Positions 35,201 through 50,200 of a DNA stretch of 64,000 nucleotides are shown here, piece after piece (position 1 is the first letter of the stretch; each line of letters begins with the position of its first letter). The stretch is taken from contig CM034134.1 of assembly GCA_019914995.1 (NCBI GenBank), positions 3,852,463 through 3,916,462 of the forward strand, read 5' to 3'. The notes below the pieces were generated by a model, which saw nothing but the letters and a program-made list of their open reading frames with translations, searched no databases and was not told the origin of the DNA. The position numbers and the translations under genes are program-made. The DNA is from Acanthochlamys bracteata (Eukaryota; Streptophyta; Magnoliopsida; Pandanales; Velloziaceae).

Positions 35201-38200
35201 ACATCCAACATAACAGCTTGACTGCTTGTACTTATGAACTCAAATTTATATATGTTTTGGCTGGTAATACTAAAATTCTAAAGAAATGTCACAAGGTAAT
35301 CATTAATTAGAATTTGTATTTATGTTAAGTTCAACCCTTATTATAGCATATGGTGGATATGTTATTCTTTTAGAATGTCATAAGGAACTTGCCAACCAAC
35401 ACAAGGTCCACAATTCCTTTAAGGATCGTAATCAATGAAGATATATTAAAATATTATGTTAAGTATATCAAGAAAAATTTGCTCCAATTTGGAACTTATT
35501 AAGGTGACTAAAGTGGATTAGCCTAGAATTGTGACATTAGTACATTTGAAGCCGAGGATGATGTTGGCAGCAATTGAATCAGATACATTTGGTATTTGCT
35601 GATAAATATGCGCTTTGATGATGTCTGGTGCTCATCCTCCACCATCATCTGGTGTCCAATAAGTAAAAACATTTCACTAGTTCTAGTTGAAGCATCATAC
35701 TTTGGTTTGGACATGAAATGCAATAGATTTCATGTTTGCCCATTTGCTGATCAATTTTGATATTTCTTCATGCTTGTTTGAATTTTGCTTGCAGTAGCTT
35801 ATAAATCCAAGGCAAATGCTAAAATTATACAAACCATTAGTATGGGCTACTAGTAAATACACTGAGCCCTCCTCCCTGCAGCCTCGTCTCACGCAGCCCA
35901 ATCTTCTTTCCACTACAGATTTCCTTCTTCCTCCAATCACCTTCTCCCCTTGCTACAAATGCCTCTCCACACGATCTTCTTCCCTGCTGCAAATCTCCTT
36001 TTTTGCTTTCTTAAGCCACCTTCTCCACTTGATCAATAATATCTTCAAATCTTATCCAAATCTTCGCAAGTCTTACTAAGTTATTTAGTACAAAATTTAA
36101 TAACAAATCTTCCCCTATAATTTCTCATTCAATCCACATGACCTTAACATTTCTTTAGCATTTCTTCTCACTAACACACTGTCATATATTCTCTTCAAAC
36201 TTGCATCAACAATTTTTAAGACAAACCTTAAAAAATCTTCTTATGTTATTTACACAAAATTTAATAACAAATTTTCGCCTAAAATTTTCTTGTTATCTGC
36301 ATGATTTATATACATTTATCTAACATTTTGTCTTCTCAAGGTCGAATATATTCTCTTCAACATTGATCAACAATATCTTCAAGTCAGATGCAAATCTTCA
36401 GAAGTCTTGTTTCATTATTTATCACAACATTCAATAAAAAATCTTCTCCTAAAATTCCTCGTAAAATTTATATAATGTCTATACACTTCAATAAATTATT
36501 TCTTTTTGACATACAGTCGAACATATTGTCTTCAACATACAGATTAACAATATTTTTGAAGTCTTACTACGTTAATAACAAATTTTCTAACCATTACAAT
36601 CTACGTATCTCTATACGTTTCTCTCCCATTTTGTGGTGGATCGAACATATTCTCTTTAACACTTGATCAACACTAGTTTCAAATCTGACCAAATATTCAG
36701 AAGTCTTCCTATATTATTTATTGCTGACTTTAATAACAAATCTTCTACTACCATCTCTCTTGTAATCTGCAAGATCTCTATACATTTGTCTTCTCTTCCA
36801 GGTCAAATATTTTCTCTTTAGTACTTAGATCAACAATATCTTCTAATCTCATCCAAATTTTCAAAGTCTTCGTAGGTTATTACAAGATCGAATAACAAAT
36901 CTTTTTAGGTTCTTGAAACCTGCATAATCTTCGCATATTCTCTGACATTTTGTCGTTTCTTTAACATATTATTTTATAACCTCAATAATTTTCTTTTTAA
37001 TATATTCAGTAACTTTTCTTGATGAATTTGTATACATGATTTCTTCTTGTATTTAGTTAATGCCTTCAAAACATATAGTTATTATACACTTATTATCATC
37101 AAAATCACTTAAAAATATTAACATAGTTTGACCATAGTGTAGATTTCAACCCTTGGTCAAACATCACAGTAGAGTTCATAAATGAGAAAGAGCATTTAAG
37201 TATTTTATAAGAAATTCACATTCTTTACTCACTCACTTTCTTTACCCTTCCCTATGTTTACTAATATATCCAAACAAATTAAAGGATAAAGGACTTCCGT
37301 CCTCTCCCCTTTCCCTCCCCTCTATTACCTTTAATCCTATAAACCTTCATCCTCCTTACTAGCATGTATGTTATCCAAACATATTCCTAGGCAATGATGC
37401 ATGGACTTAAGGTTTTGTCTGAGGACATCTTAGGTAGTGGGCTGTGAGGTACAAATTTGTATTTAAAAAACTTAGGAGCTGTTTGGATAGACCTTTTTTC
37501 AACTTATAAGTTGAAAAAAGTTTCAACAGTGATTTCAGGTGTTTGGCTAATCTACTTATAAGTAACTTTGTGTAACTTATAAGTTGGAAAACAATAAGTT
37601 GCTCAGAGTAACTTTTCAAAAAAGTCACACGAAACTTTTTTTAAATGATATAAAAAATGACTATATAGTCCCTGCTAAGTTTACGTAATTACACACATAT
37701 ATATATATCTTATCCCCTAGCTATTTCACTCAGATTTTCTCATTCGCTCACACCTAATCTGATCCTAGGTTTATTCTCTCCATCGCTCTCTCCAATCTTC
37801 GATCGCGAGGCAGAATGCCGATCGTAGAGACTTAGAAATTTTGAGAAAATGAATCTGAAATTAGTAATTAAACCGATCGCGGGAGAGAAAATTTGACGAG
37901 TGATTCGTCGTCCTTTCCATAATCTTCATCTTGCTTCTCTTTTTCTATCTGTTGCTACTGTTGTTGTTGATGAATGTCGTTCCAACCTAGAGAAGATGAG
38001 GAGGGGGAGACCTCGAGGGCAAAATCCGAACGACGGCTATGACGGGGAGGCGAAGAGAATAACCCGGTTACGGCTCCCATGATCTGCTTCTGACTTTGAT
38101 TCGCTGTGCTCCCGGCAACTGCGCGTTTCTTTTTCATGGTTGATCTCTGTCATTAGGTGAAACAGATATCTCTCTTTCTCGTTTTTCTTTCGAATTTGAT

Positions 38201-41200
38201 TTTCTTCTCTAGAAATCGTAGACTTCAAGGCTTCAATTCTTAATCCAGGTACGCTTGATTCGATTTGTTATCCAATTTCTGTTTTTCGTTCTTTAATCAA
38301 GCAATCTGGCTAGAATTTGAAGGATTTCCAAGCATTTTACTTTTTGTTGGGTATGATAGGATATATTTATTATAATTCTGGTTCTACTTTCTTATCGACC
38401 TCGATTTTAAGTTTTCAATCAAGAACTTAATGTTGTACTTTAGGAAGGCTAGTCGTTCTTAAGGTGTTTTTCGATGCTCCACTTCCAGCTTTAATATGCT
38501 CTTCTGAAGTTCAGCACGGAGAGAAGCTACGATAAAGTCAGTCTCTGACTCCCTCTCTTTCAGCAGCATCAACTCACGTTTTATCTTCTGCAGTTCTCCT
38601 TCCAACTTTTCTAGTGAGCTAATGATTTGCTTTGAAGATGCAGGCTTCAAAATTGTTGCACTTCTTGAACTCGTAATTTTTCCCCGAGAACGTGTTTTGC
38701 TTGGTAGTGAATTTCAGTGAACACTTGAACTGCATTTCTCAGAGAGGGATAGAGGATTACAGGAATCCCTTCATCTTGAGAGGTGGACATAACAGGTAGC
38801 TGCTGGTTCTCCATTAATTGCTATAAGTTTAAAGTAAACACTAGCAGCAGGTGTGTTATGAACTATATTTGAACTCTGTTGTTCTTGCATTGCTTAACTT
38901 CTAACTTTCTTTTGAAACCTGAGTGTTTTGAAAGTAAAGTTATATAAGATAGTTGTGATAGCAAACGAACATGACAGTTTACCTGAACGAATTTACCAAG
39001 ACTTGTCTTTGAATTTTTAACATGTGAAATGTTTAGTCTATTACTATAGTCAGACGTTCAAGCAAATTTTACTAGGATTTTTAGCTTATCACTGCTCGGC
39101 TATAGAGCAGTTTATAGCAAATTGTAAAGCAATTTACTCGTCTGTTACTATACTAGAAAGCTGAAACCTTAGTTATCTTTCTGCTGCAGTTCCTTAGTTT
39201 TAGCCTCTTAGGTTGTATCAGTTTTCTAGAAGATTTGTAGCAGATTATCTTTTTGAATCTCTGCAGAATAGGATTCACCAATTCTTAATTGATACGTGTT
39301 TTCATTTTTAAATTGTGATTGGGTAGAATCATAATAGAGAGTCTTCTTTTTCTTTATCTTTTGTTGCCAACTTAAAAGTTTTGTTTTGTAACAGGTTAAA
39401 GTTCTGATTAGAGCTCAGTGTTCCTGAGGTGAGTTAAAGTTTATCTCTTTCAAGCGTACTACTTTGTTATATAATTTTCTTAAAAGATTACTAACTTGTG
39501 TATTTGATGCTATGTCATCGTTTGACGTCCTCGATAAGTTTGCTGAACAAAATCTTGAATTCTCCTCAAAGCAAGGAAAAAATTCTTAGTGGTGCTGAAG
39601 ACACTCGTAAAGTTTTCAATGCTCAAGATTAGTTCATTTAGGGTTTATACGTTGTATACCAAATTTTGTCAGAAGAGGAGAAATTAGCGTCTCATGGTGA
39701 GGGGGCTGGTCTTATGGTAAAGTAGTTTGCATATAGATGGTGGCACACCTGAGCTTGTATTATAAATGTTGTAAAATATGGCGACACCTTTAGTACTTGA
39801 TTGTTAAATTAAATTATATGAAACATAAGAATAAATGATAAATGATATGAGTTTTTGCTAAATCCTACTATTGTTATTTGAGTAGTTCCTAGCATGCAAG
39901 GGAGAATTTCTAATGGCTTGTATGTATTTTCTAGTTTTGTTATTGTTATTTGAGTAGTGCATTTTATAATAAATTGTAATATATTTACAATATATACTTA
40001 TAATGATTTTGTAAGTAAGCGTTTTATTAAACTTGATACACACGATGATAATTATATGTACAAATAATAATGTATTTATATTTTTAAAATTAACTTAAAA
40101 ATATATTTATGAACTAATTATTAATTTTAAATAATAATATTATAAATATTTATAAATTTAATATTAGTATTATAAATATGAGTAAAAATAATAATATATA
40201 AAAGATTTATATATATATCAACTATTATATTAAAAAGGATATTTAAGTCTTTTTTATTTTTTTTCTAACTTATAAGTTTTTTTGCCAAACACTCTTTTCA
40301 AAAAAATTTTCGAAAAAACTTAATTTTATCCAAACACAGAGCTCCCTTTTTTACAAAAACTTAACAACCACTTTACAAAAAAAAGTTAACTTTTGCAAAA
40401 AAGTTAGAACTTTTCGGCTCATCCAAAGGGCCCCTTAATTTATATGGACTTGTACTTCGATTTATTTTCGTTATTCGTGTTTAAATGGCATGTTATCAAC
40501 CATTATTTAATTGAAATGCACTTGAATTTGTGAAATATAAATTCTAAAACTTTAGATAAGTTTGGGTTGTTGGTTGAGTTTTAGCCCAATCAATGCCGGT
40601 CATGATCCTAAAATTGGGTCATGACCAACTATTACTTGATTAACCTTCCTTTACCCCTATAATTTGTGCTTATCGAGTACCAATTCGACTCAACCATCTA
40701 ATAATGCTATTATCACTTATGCATTTGTGGTACAACTGCCTGGGAAATTTTTATTGGCAACAATAAATTATACCAAAGTGAAACTGAAGAAGCATTACAA
40801 GATCAATTTTAGTTCTAAATTGCCAGTATCATAGCCCACCTATACTTCATATATCAAGTCCCAATTTTTTCTTCCTTTACATTAACAATAAAGATACAAT
40901 CTAACATTGTATGTGGCCTATAAGGATCCATGTAGCAACCCACTTAGTGAACTAAAACTTGGTTCATTCTTATTATCTGCTAGATCAACTTCAAGTCAAA
41001 CCATCAAATGTAATGTCATTTCAATTTAAACTCGAACCAAAATTTTATAGGGACAGACTTAGCCGAACAAACCACTTCAGTTCGGTTTTTCATGTTGCAT
41101 TGAACAAAGCATAACCCCTACCTAGTTCCTCGAAACATTGGAAAATGAATACAACTTCAAAGTTGATCCGATGAAGTAATGAAACTAAAATTCATCACAT

Positions 41201-44200
41201 GTCTATATGTTTTAATTGATATTGGCATAGGCAAGTACTACTATTGTACCCTAGAAACTTTTTACAATGGCAACGATAGTTATATACTAAAAATTAACAC
41301 ATTAACCTGCACAAATAAGGACTCAAAAATTCTCATGGTCTTCTATTAAAAGGTTCCTATCTCACAAAACAAAGTAAAAGGCTTAATTTGCGAAATGTTA
41401 GTCCACGAAACACTAAACTTAGCTTATATATAAGAAAATTGTAAAAATGATACTTCTTTTTATAACAAAAGTCAAAGTATTACCTTGAATTAAAAATTTT
41501 CAAATGTCATTATCCATACCTTTAATAATTGCAAAATAAAATCAACTGCTTCTCTAGGGCTCTTCTTGTTTGTTGCTCTCACTATAGCGATTGCATGTGG
41601 AATGGCCTAATGAAATAGTATGAAGTCAATGCTAAACAATCGACTTGCTGACATATATGCAAATTCAAAAGAAGTAGTTAAGTATTTCAACCACTAAGAG
41701 TCTTCATAAATCTGGCATGAATAAACAAGAAATAATAGATTACCAAAAGTTTATATATAAACACGATAATTTCAATGAAAATACTAAAAGCTTAAGAACA
41801 GCAAGGGAGCCTTCTTAAGTGTACTTCCAAACGTTTCTCGTTCATTAGGACTAAACCGTTCCCGCTTGAAGTCGTTAAGGAGTGCTTCCTAAATATTTTA
41901 CTACTAAAAAAGCTTCATGCTTGTTCATGGTTCTTCTTATTCCTAAAGTTACACCCTTGTTTTGTCTCTTCCTTTCTATGCCGCAACATACTTTGTTCCA
42001 CAATTCAATTTTGTCATTGCCAAAGTAGCTTGTTATAACTCATGTTATAAAATATACTATAATTACACTATAAATTGTTTTAATATACGATCAAAATTTT
42101 CGAAGTACTACTAAGATTTTCTTAGTGTCACAAAAGTTTATTTTGGAGCTAAAACAGATGGAGCAACTAAAGTGATAAAATGTTATTGTAAAGCATTGAA
42201 GAAAAATTGACAAAACAACAACATTAAACTAAACTTTTATCACACCTGCGTGGGGTCGACTACATGAATACATTTTATCCATTCCGAAACCAAACCCAGC
42301 TAAATACCCAATTTCTCTAAATCCTTCGCCATCATCTGGTCAAGTTAATTATGATCTACCCCACTTTCCAAAGTGTTCATCACTTTTATGCACTACAAGA
42401 TCTTCAAATCTGTGCAAGACATGCCCAAACCATCTAAGCCTACCTTTTCTTAACTTATTCTTGATCGGCGCGATAGCTACTTATTAGCGGATATTTTCAT
42501 TTCGTATTTTTGTCAATTCTAGTATATGCATACATTTTTCTTAATATTCTTATTTTCGCTATATTTATCTTAAAAACATCTTAATCTTTAACAGCCCAAT
42601 GATCACTATCATATCCTATTACAGGCTGAATGACACTATTATATAAAGCTGACATTTTGGCTTTAAAGAAAATTTCTTACCATACAAGATTTCTATATCA
42701 CCTCGCCATTTCATCCATCATGTTTAAGTCAATATATAATATCTTTTTCAATTCTTCCTTCTTTATGATTAATCAAAACTAAATATTTAAAACTATCACT
42801 AAGCGATACAGCACAATCCTCTATGGTAACAATATTATCATCACTCTTATGTTTACTAAAATGACAATATATGTATTCTGTCTTAATCCTACTTAATTTA
42901 AGACACTAGAATTCTAAAGTACTCCTCTAACATTTCAATTTATAATTTAAGTTCTTTGTCATCTCATTAACTAAAGTTATGTTATCGGCAAAAAATATAC
43001 ACCACGGTAGTTCATGTTGAATATGTTGAGTGAGTTCATCTATTACAAAGACAAATAGTAAGAACTTAAAGTTGAACATTGATGTAAACTTACAGTAATA
43101 GAAAACTCTTCACTAATATCACCGTTACAGTATACTCTACTGATCACTATATCGTGCATATCCTTAATGATCTTTGTATATGTATTAAGTATACTTTTTT
43201 TTTTAGCATACCCTATAACACTTCTCCAGGTACTCCTACCGTAAGTTTTCATTAAATCTATAAAAGCCATATATAGGTCTTGCTCCTCTCTATATTATTC
43301 CATCAATTTTTTGAATAGATAAATTCTTTCCATAGTAGATCTTTCTGGCATAAAACTAAACTGATTATCTGAAAATTTTGAATTACATCTTAATCTATAT
43401 TCAATAGCCCTTTCCCATAATTTTAGTGTATGGCTCGTGAGCTTAATTCCTCTATAATTCGTACAATTTTAAATGTCTTTTTTATGTTTACTAGAGCACT
43501 TTTCCTTGATCTAGAATATCACTACTTAAAATAATATTAAACAATTTTGTTAACCAATTAATGCCTATCTTGATCATTGTCTCCAAATTCAATGGGATTT
43601 CATCTAGACTAATGGTTTTTCTTATCTACATCTCTTTCAAAGTTTCACTAACCTCTTATAGTTGGATTTTTCTAATATAATTAACATTCTTCTACATCAA
43701 CATCCATCAATTTGATTATATCCATAACTTGTCTTTCATTAAATAATCTATCAAAACACGTCAGCCATTTATTTGTAATATTACTACTACGAAATAATAC
43801 CGAATGGTCCTCATCCTTAATGCATCTAATTTGATTTATATCTCTACTTTCTTTTTCTATCTGGCATGCAATTATATATATAGCAATCGCTCCCTCATTA
43901 ATACCCAAATATTTATATAATTTTTCATACTCTATACTACGAGACTCACTAATCACTTTCCTAACATCTTTCTTACTAACTTTTATTTTCGAATACTTCC
44001 GTATTATTTTCTTTCGGTAGATTTCTATAACATTTTCTTTTATACTTAACTGTATTTTGTACACTTTCATTCCAACACCATGTTTCCTTACTTGAAAGTT
44101 TTCCACCCTTTTGATTCTCCTAAAACATCTCTCACAATGTTTCAAATACAATTAGTCATTCCCATCCATATCATGTTACCATCTCCAACTATATCCAAAT

Positions 44201-47200
44201 TTTCCTCCTTCAAAATTTAGTTATAAGTACTTCTTTATCTCAATGCAAATTCCACCATCTCATCCTATGAGTCTCATTAGATTTGTTATGGCTCTTTGCT
44301 TTTTGAAAGACTATATCCAACACAACTAACCTTTTTTTAACTCTCTCCAGGAATTACCTTACAATTCTTAGAAGATGACCTATCTGTGCACCCAGTGAGA
44401 ATATAATCTATTTGGCTGCGTGTTTGCCCATTCCTATCGGTTATAAGGTAAGTATTTCGCTTTTCAAAATATATATTCGTTAACACCAAATCATAAGCCA
44501 AACTAAAACTCAAAATAGTATTACTTTCGTCATTACGATCTCCATAATCGAAATTTTCGTGAAATCTTGCATACCCTGTGTTATCTTTCTCTACGCGGTA
44601 ATTCAAATCACCTTCAATAAAAATTTTATTCTACCTAAAAATTGCTTGAATTAATCTATGTCAACCCAAAATTGTTGTTTTGAAACGTCTAGTCCCCTAT
44701 CTGAGGGGTACAAGTGCCAATAACACTAACAGACTCCTCCCTTAAAAGTGGTTTAACTAATATAATCCTATCTCCAACCCGTTTCACCTCAACAACCTCA
44801 TGTTTTAGATTTGGTTCAATGATAATTCCTACACTATTCATGTTCTTCACTTTAAGTGTACACTCCTATTACTCGTCTTTCACCCACCCAGTTAACTTCT
44901 TGTATGCAAGTAATGCTAAGTTTTCTTTTTGCAATTACCTCAATAATTCTAAAGATTTATCTATCAGCATTCTATATCTCAAGTTCCTACTATGACCATA
45001 GTACCATGAACTAGCTTCTCTAGCCGTTTCCGTCCACTAGATCGCGATAGCCCTTATTTGTCGGCATCCCTGGAAATATCGCGTGCTTTGCCCTAACAAA
45101 CCCTTACTCATTTCTCATTACACCCGGGCTCCGTGTAGCACGTTGCTAATAGAGTATGCCCCAAGAAAATTTGGATTAAATGGATTCATATTATTAAAAA
45201 TGACATAAGTTTACGCCAATTATCAGCCTATCACAATCCTTCTTTATTCGAGAGTGGGACTGGCTACGAAAGAACATTCACAGAGTTAAAAAATTGACAA
45301 AACAAAAGGTGAAAAAATAAATTAGGATAATTAGACAAAAAACTAGAGAAAACATGGCCTTTGTTCTTGATTTCAATAGTGGGCGTTTCATAGCATTTAA
45401 CAAAACGGAAACCAAACAAACAAAGCATTAAAATTAAAAAAGTATATAAATACACTAGATTTGGTAAAAAGAAGACAAAACAAAAGAAACTAAAGGACAA
45501 AATGAAAGAAACATCTATTGCAAAAAATAAAACAATATAGAACTAATGAAGAAAGAAACAAAATGACATGGAAGTATAAAATTTATATTTAAATTACAAT
45601 TGAAAAGCTAAAGACATTTTTTCACTTTACAAGAATTGTTACTTTCATATGTTACAGTAATGATCTCAATGAAGATCTTATTTATGCATAACCCTTTTAG
45701 TATTTCTTATTTTCCATCATGAAAATAACTTCTATCTTATAAACTTCATACTCAAAACAGCTTTTATTATGAAAGAAGGTATATACTACCATTTGGTAAC
45801 TTTTGGTTTAATCTATGAACGATTGAAAATAAGCGAGTTTTGTTCTTCAAACATACTAGAAAGAGGCATTCACATGTTCACAATTTCAATTCTCACTTAA
45901 ACTGATGTACTTTCTATAGGTAAATTTTAGTATACAAATTTTACCACTAAAGCCATTTTTTGGCCTAGGTTAAAGTAATGTTTGTTGTTCATTACATTAC
46001 TTAATGCATAGGTCAGTAGCTAACTTCTTTACAAAATTCTCTTTACTGTTTTTGGAAGGATATTCCTGTAGGACTTTAAAGCCATCGTTAGTCCAAGATT
46101 TGAGTTGAAACCATAAGCTTATAAATTTAGAAAACTATATCCTACCCGCTTCTAAATTAGAAAACACAAACATCATGGGAGGACCTAAGCACAAACATGG
46201 AGTCCAATCTATTTTACACAAGCTCAAACAGTATTAAGTTATATTTTGCAATCAATATCCAAAGTCTATTTTAACTTTATTTAATTCTCAATGGTAATAA
46301 GATCTAGTTGTATTTAAGGATCTAATTAGAGTACATAATCATCCCATTTTACTTGAGCTTATGTATTTGCCACAATAAATTATGTTGTTTGGTTTTAGAT
46401 GCTGTTGTAACATAATATCCCCCCTGTAGTCCTCTGTGTGCATCTAGGTCTCTGGAGAAATGTGTTAACATTGCACAACAACCATAAGCGGTTAAGGTAA
46501 TAGTAAATGCTTTTATTGCTATTTATTTTACTAAGAATAAATATAAACTGTTGCTTCAGAATTGTTATACACAAGAACCAAAACCAAATCAAAGGGAAAT
46601 GTCTTGATTACAGACTAGGACACCACATACAAAGACAGTAATATATAATCCTATGATATTAAAAAATGCAAAAATAATATCTCAAATCAAATACTTACAT
46701 TCAAACTCTAATAAGATGTTTAGGCCATCACAAACATGTCATCATGAAATATAATACATCCACTCTCACAAAAGAGTAGAGTACCAAAATCTGAAATTCT
46801 AAAGAATTCTAACAAGTAATACAAGAATTACATTAACAAAAACTAATACTTCCTACCTCATTGCATTACCTCAAGGACGAAGTACTCAGGAAAATCATGG
46901 AAGTCATTCGGCCTACAAATTTGTAAACAATGTCATGTTCAAAAAAGGTGTGCATGATGATATATGAATATCAAATTTTGTGCCGATGAATTATAATTGC
47001 CACTTGAGAAAACATAAAGCTAAGGTTAAAATATCTAAATACCCATAAAAACTTCTCCATGTATTACTATAATCTTCAAAATATAAAAACAAAACTTTAG
47101 TCCCTAAAGTCGAGAATTCAATTCCAAGTAAGCTCATGCCAAATATTTTGTTGTTCATGGCTCACGCGCTAGCTTTATGGTCATTGATTTATTTGCGACA

Positions 47201-50200
47201 TATTATACTTCATTAAAGCTCTATGCTATGATAACGTTTTCAGAAAAACTTAAAAAACAATTTTCCAAGTCCCTACAAAATTCTAAGTTCATAGGCCTAG
47301 CAAATCCTAAAAAATAAGATGAAGTAACTCGAGACGAGGTCATGGTGCTAGAATTGTTACACGTTAAAGTTAGAGAAGGAAGAATTTTCAATTTTTTTAG
47401 GAACAAAGGTTATCTTAAAAAAAAATTATAATCAAAAGTTAATGAACAAATAGGAACTTCGAGCTAAACTAAAGAAAGTGAAGTTTTTACCTAGGTAGAC
47501 CAATATCGGCATTAAATCGTCGATTCTTATAATACTTCATAAGGTGAAGTAAACCAGACCAATCAGTTTCCTGCAGCAGTGCTTGAGAATATAAGCACTA
47601 GGGTTCATATCAAGACTAGTAAAGAATTACTTGGATACTCATTTGACAATAAAACTGATTATCTTATTTGCAATTGCTTGTAAAAACATGTGGAAATATT
47701 AATAGTTCAGAATAAGATAATAATATGCTCTCCATTTATTCGTCAAAACAAATAATAAAAAATAACTCATGGTTTCCATTTTCTCTTTTAAGATCCAAAA
47801 ACTGATGCTTGCAAATTCATGTTCAAGTTAGCAATCTCTTGAAACCAGACCAAGCGACTTGGCTGGTGCCTTCATCATAAGTAGGATTATATGATCAAGA
47901 TTCAATCATAAATACGACAATGTCAAATGGAAGACTTAGGAAGCATGGTGTAAGATTGAGTTTAAGGGAAAACTTCTTGCACTCTCTCCTCTTCACAAGC
48001 ACAAGTACGAAGAATGATGATGTAATTACCATAAGACATTAAGTTTTTCGCACGCACAAGGCAACCCTTGGTCACGTTTAGCAAAACCAATCAAACAAAC
48101 GAATGAACTTTTCATGAGAAAATATATAATAAGTGACATGGCACCATACATAAATGATTGATCCACAGGTAACCTATTACGTATTTTATATAGATAAATA
48201 GTTAAAATTTATCTAAATTTTATTTCAAATTACTATTTTCACTCTATTTCAACAACCCTTTATAACTTTTGGTGACTTCTTATTTGTAAGCGAATGTTAT
48301 GTGAGTGCTTATGTATAGCACATATTACAAATGTCAATGCCATGCCATAAATAGAAAACAAGTCTTTCATCACAGTGGTCTTTACGTCAATGAGCCAATA
48401 AAACAAAATAAAGTGTTACTACTACATCGCTTTGCATCCCAGTCAATAGCCCACTAGGTTAGCAAACTAATATTTAATTCAAACGTAAACTGCATAGAAG
48501 CCCTATGAGTTGGACACAACATAAGAAACAAGGTAAAATGTAGATCTGGCCTCAGATATAGAGTATCATCTTCATCCACAATCAATTATCAAAATAAATA
48601 TTGTTTCACACTGGGATACAACATACTCAGTATACATATCATAAGCAAAGGTGAAACAAGCCAACAAATTCAAGGTTAGACAGTTTATTTGTGCAAAAAG
48701 TACATTCGAAACGTACCATAACCTAGTGGGATGGAGAATATAATCCAAGAACAAAAGGCTTATTTATGATCATAATGACGAACAAAAAAAAGGGAATCCT
48801 CATCATGAGCCTCAGCATTTTGTGATGGTTAAGTGAATCCAAACCCTGTATCCTATAATGGTATCCATCTTGTATCCCATGCTCATGATTTTATATTTTC
48901 TTTTAGTCTTAAATTTAAACTCTAAACTATTGCATGTGAGCTAAAACTAATTACTTAAAACTTCAACGTCATGTTATCCATGTATGCTTTGATACTCCAT
49001 CATGAAATCAATATGGGACCTTTCAAACTGGTCAATTTAGGGTGCTAAGATATAAAGGTCCAACAATATTAAATTAAGCATATTTTGCAATTTAGATCAT
49101 ATTGAACAGTTTGAATTTAGAATTCAAGTCTCGAAAATATAAATCATGTTAGACACAAGATACGAAACAATTGTGTGATAGAGTAATTTGATTCAGATTT
49201 GGGTAATATGTACAATGCTTACCCTTACTCCTACTTTTGTTAAGAAACCCGTAATTTGACGGATTCTTCATGCAAATGCAACACGAGAGTAGAAAATGTC
49301 GAATGAGGTATGACAGAGTGAGCATGTACGTCACAAGTGGAAGCATAAATACTAAGACAAAGAATGTTGACAATGGCCAAATACTAAGAGTCCTTTCCCT
49401 TAGCTAGATGTGAAAACACATTAGACACATTGATGAAACAATGAATCACTCTTAAAATACATATGTCATACAATGATTGGACAACAGTTTTGGCACAGTG
49501 ATTAATTTTGTGAAGAATGAAGACACAAGTAAATTTGCTTTCTACTTTAATTAAGTTGGGAACTATCACAAAGAGAACCAAAGAGGAAAAGGAAATGCTA
49601 CAACTAGCCAACTATCAACGAGCAAAAAAGAATTATCACAAATAGCTAGCACTTAGAGATATCCATATGCATTACCTCTGAAGCTGTCCGTGCCAATGCG
49701 TAAGCTGCCTCAATTCTGACTCTCCAAAATGCCTGAGCGATAATTAATCAACTTTGTAAGGCATATAAATAAGTATAGATAGTATAGAAATAATGTGATC
49801 AAGAAAAACGATAATGCAAAACCTTTGAATCACTGACAAAATCGGCAAGTGCGCTACCAACTGAAAAGGAAAGCTGAGGGAAAGTCTGAAGTACGGAAAT
49901 TGCATGCGATTGAGCAACCACATCTTTGTCTTTCTCTAATTGATTGATCTAACAAATGAAATTCACAATTCAAACAATTGTTCAAATATATATCTCAGAC
50001 TTGCAAGGTGTAAATGGATCAAGAGGTGCAAAAAATATCCATCATAATCTCCTGATAGGAAAGCAAAGCTGAAATGAAGTTCGATAACAATATTAACAAC
50101 GAAGCATGCCCATGTAACTAGGCCATGGAATATTGTGTAAGATAAAGCTAGCATCACAACAGTCTCCAAGCAAGTGATCCAAGTTTTTTGCCAATCCAAG

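Noticed and set aside
35695-35940. Minus-strand open frame of 81 codons with an Arg-rich start
   Set aside because: It overlaps an opposite-strand frame and matches no family. It lies in the TAF2 intron near the tandem array.
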